Below are positions 14,862 to 16,118 of a DNA stretch of 16,118 nt, in pieces. Every line of letters begins with the position of its first letter. Position 1 is the stretch's first letter. The notes beneath the pieces were generated by a model that did no database searches, was not told where the DNA came from, and saw nothing but the letters and a program-made list of their open reading frames with translations. The DNA comes from Alphaproteobacteria bacterium. GTDB lineage: Bacteria > Pseudomonadota > Alphaproteobacteria > UBA6615. The stretch lies in contig JAURLR010000030.1 of the NCBI GenBank assembly GCA_030831135.1, positions 1-16,118 of the forward strand, given 5' to 3'. Both the position numbers and the translations under genes were made by a program.

Positions 14862-15776
14862 ATGCGTATTGCCTTCATGGGAACTCCGGACTTTTCCGTT
14901 CCGGCCTTCGATGCCCTGCTGGCAGCCGGGCATGAGATCGCCTGCGTCTACACCCAGCCGCCCCGACCGGCGGGACGCGGCCAGAAGGAACGCAAGTCGC
15001 CGGTTCATCTGCGCGCCGAATCCGAAAGCATCGCGGTGCGAACCCCGGTCAGCCTGAAAGACCCGGAGGCGCAGGCGGAGTTTGCCGCGCTGGAGCTGGA
15101 GGTCGCCGTCGTGGTCGCCTATGGCTTGATCCTGCCGCAACCGATCCTCGACGCCCCGCGCCGTGGCTGCATCAATATTCATGCCTCGCTCTTGCCGCGC
15201 TGGCGCGGTGCGGCACCGATCCAGCGGGCCGTGCTGGCTGGTGACACTGAATCCGGTGTCACGATCATGCAGATGGATGCGGGGCTGGATACCGGCCCCG
15301 AGCTGCTGCGCGGGTCTGTTGCGATCCTCCCGGCCATGAATGCCGGAGAGCTTCACGATGCGCTCTCGGAACTGGGCGGAGGGCTGATTGTCGACGCGCT
15401 GGCGGGACTGGAAGCGGGCACGATCATGCCCATCCCCCAGAGCGAGGCGGGCGCGACCTATGCCAGCAAGATCGCGCGCGGCGAGGAACGGATCGACTGG
15501 CGCAAAAGTGCGGACGAGATCGCCCGGCATATCCGGGGTTTTGCGCCCTGGCCGGGGGCCTGGTTCGAAGCGGATGGCGAACGGATCAAGGTGCTTGCCA
15601 CCGAAATCGCCGATGGTAGGGGCAAACCCGGCGAAGTGCTCGATGACGGGCTGCGCGTGGCCTGTGGCCAGGGGGTATTGCGCCTGTTGCGCGTCCAGCG
15701 TGCCGGGCGGAGCGCGCTCGATGCAGAGGAATATCTGCGCGGGCGGGCCGTGCCGAAGGGCACAAGACTGGCATGA
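14862..15776 (+). CDS. fmt: Methionyl-tRNA formyltransferase
   Basis: Transfers a formyl group from 10-formyltetrahydrofolate to initiator Met-tRNA. The protein has 304 residues from the ATG at 14862, which starts the canonical [16 protein letters not shown] and has GAGTGG five bases upstream; a GTG three codons earlier is less likely. The N-terminal formyl-transfer domain carries the loop [19 protein letters not shown] (30-48), catalytic Asn105 and His107 in [16 protein letters not shown] (105-120), and Asp143 in GLDTGP (141-146). The C-terminal tRNA-binding domain begins near 205 and includes [10 protein letters not shown] (226-235). The stop overlaps the truA start (ATGA). Confidence 0.97.
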   Translation: MRIAFMGTPDFSVPAFDALLAAGHEIACVYTQPPRPAGRGQKERKSPVHLRAESESIAVRTPVSLKDPEAQAEFAALELEVAVVVAYGLILPQPILDAPRRGCINIHASLLPRWRGAAPIQRAVLAGDTESGVTIMQMDAGLDTGPELLRGSVAILPAMNAGELHDALSELGGGLIVDALAGLEAGTIMPIPQSEAGATYASKIARGEERIDWRKSADEIARHIRGFAPWPGAWFEADGERIKVLATEIADGRGKPGEVLDDGLRVACGQGVLRLLRVQRAGRSALDAEEYLRGRAVPKGTRLA

Positions 15777-16118
15777 ACCGCTTCAAAATCCTGCTTGAAT
15801 ATGATGGCGGCCCCTATGTGGGCTGGCAGCGTCAGAAAAACGGGCCGTCCATCCAGGCCGCACTGGAAAAGGCTGCGCACGCCTTCTGTGGTGAGGAGAT
15901 TGTCGTCCATGGGGCCGGGCGCACCGATGCCGGTGTCCATGCGCTCGGACAGGTCGCGCATCTCGATTTCGCCCGCGACTGTGACGCGGACACGGTACTC
16001 GATGCGCTCAATCACTTTCTGATCGATGAGCCGATTGTCATTCTGAAGGCAGAGGCAGTGGATGAATCCTTTCACGCCCGATTCTCGGCCACGGGGCGGC
16101 ACTACCGTTACCGTATCC
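15773..16118 (+). CDS. truA: tRNA pseudouridine(38-40) synthase TruA, N-terminal part (runs off the window)
   Basis: Converts uridines 38-40 in the anticodon arm of many tRNAs to pseudouridine. About 115 codons are present of a usual 245-270. They begin [21 protein letters not shown] and contain [20 protein letters not shown] (47-66), in which Asp52 is the catalytic aspartate, then the [18 protein letters not shown] stretch that binds tRNA at the window end. The ATG overlaps the fmt stop, so it is translationally coupled to fmt, an arrangement common in alphaproteobacteria (def-fmt-truA). Confidence 0.96.
   Translation, partial: MNRFKILLEYDGGPYVGWQRQKNGPSIQAALEKAAHAFCGEEIVVHGAGRTDAGVHALGQVAHLDFARDCDADTVLDALNHFLIDEPIVILKAEAVDESFHARFSATGRHYRYRI

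Overview
The window looks like an ordinary chromosomal stretch of an alphaproteobacterium with fairly high GC. The support is gene order and protein style: a cycM-type membrane cytochrome c divergent from kdsB-pheA, a short SRP RNA directly before dnaX-ybaB-recR, def-fmt-truA, and a complete yejABEF peptide transporter. Third codon positions are GC-rich, which produces long antisense shadow frames. A member of the Caulobacterales/Hyphomonadales is plausible, but the sequence alone does not fix the genus. No phage, plasmid, transposase, CRISPR or tRNA gene was seen, and no gap exceeds 300 bases.

Layout. Bases 1-4830, minus strand: a YejABEF-type ABC importer, with yejA promoter-proximal, then a 219-base gap holding a dispersed palindromic repeat, then tightly coupled yejB, yejE and yejF (yejF is cut by the window edge). 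Bases 4981-6317, minus: hisN (histidinol-phosphatase / inositol monophosphatase family) and a two-ACT-domain GcvR-like protein, probably one operon. Bases 6338-6998, minus: a membrane-anchored cytochrome c closed by a clear intrinsic terminator. Bases 7193-8871, plus: kdsB (CMP-Kdo synthesis for LPS) and pheA (phenylalanine synthesis). Bases 8896-9810, minus: nudC, convergent with pheA. Bases 9941-13040, plus: ffs RNA, dnaX, ybaB, recR. Bases 13049-14170, minus: rmuC. Bases 14284-16118, plus: def, fmt and the first third or so of truA.

How the genes work together. dnaX-ybaB-recR groups the replication clamp loader with a nucleoid protein and a recombination mediator; rmuC, another recombination-associated protein, sits next door facing them. 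def and fmt form the N-formyl cycle of translation initiation and termination of formylation, with truA coupled for tRNA maturation. The yej genes encode periplasmic binding protein, two permeases and a double ATPase for peptide uptake.

I do not see an undescribed multi-gene system. The most notable observation is within dnaX: the four cysteines of the clamp-loader zinc module are all replaced at ungapped positions (Ala, Asp, Asp, Ser), while the ATPase motifs are intact, and the protein also has a roughly 88-residue disordered N-terminal extension. Smaller points are the repeat inside the yej locus, inverted repeats before kdsB and def, a hairpin between def and fmt, and a repetitive Ala-Pro-Glu tail on the cytochrome.
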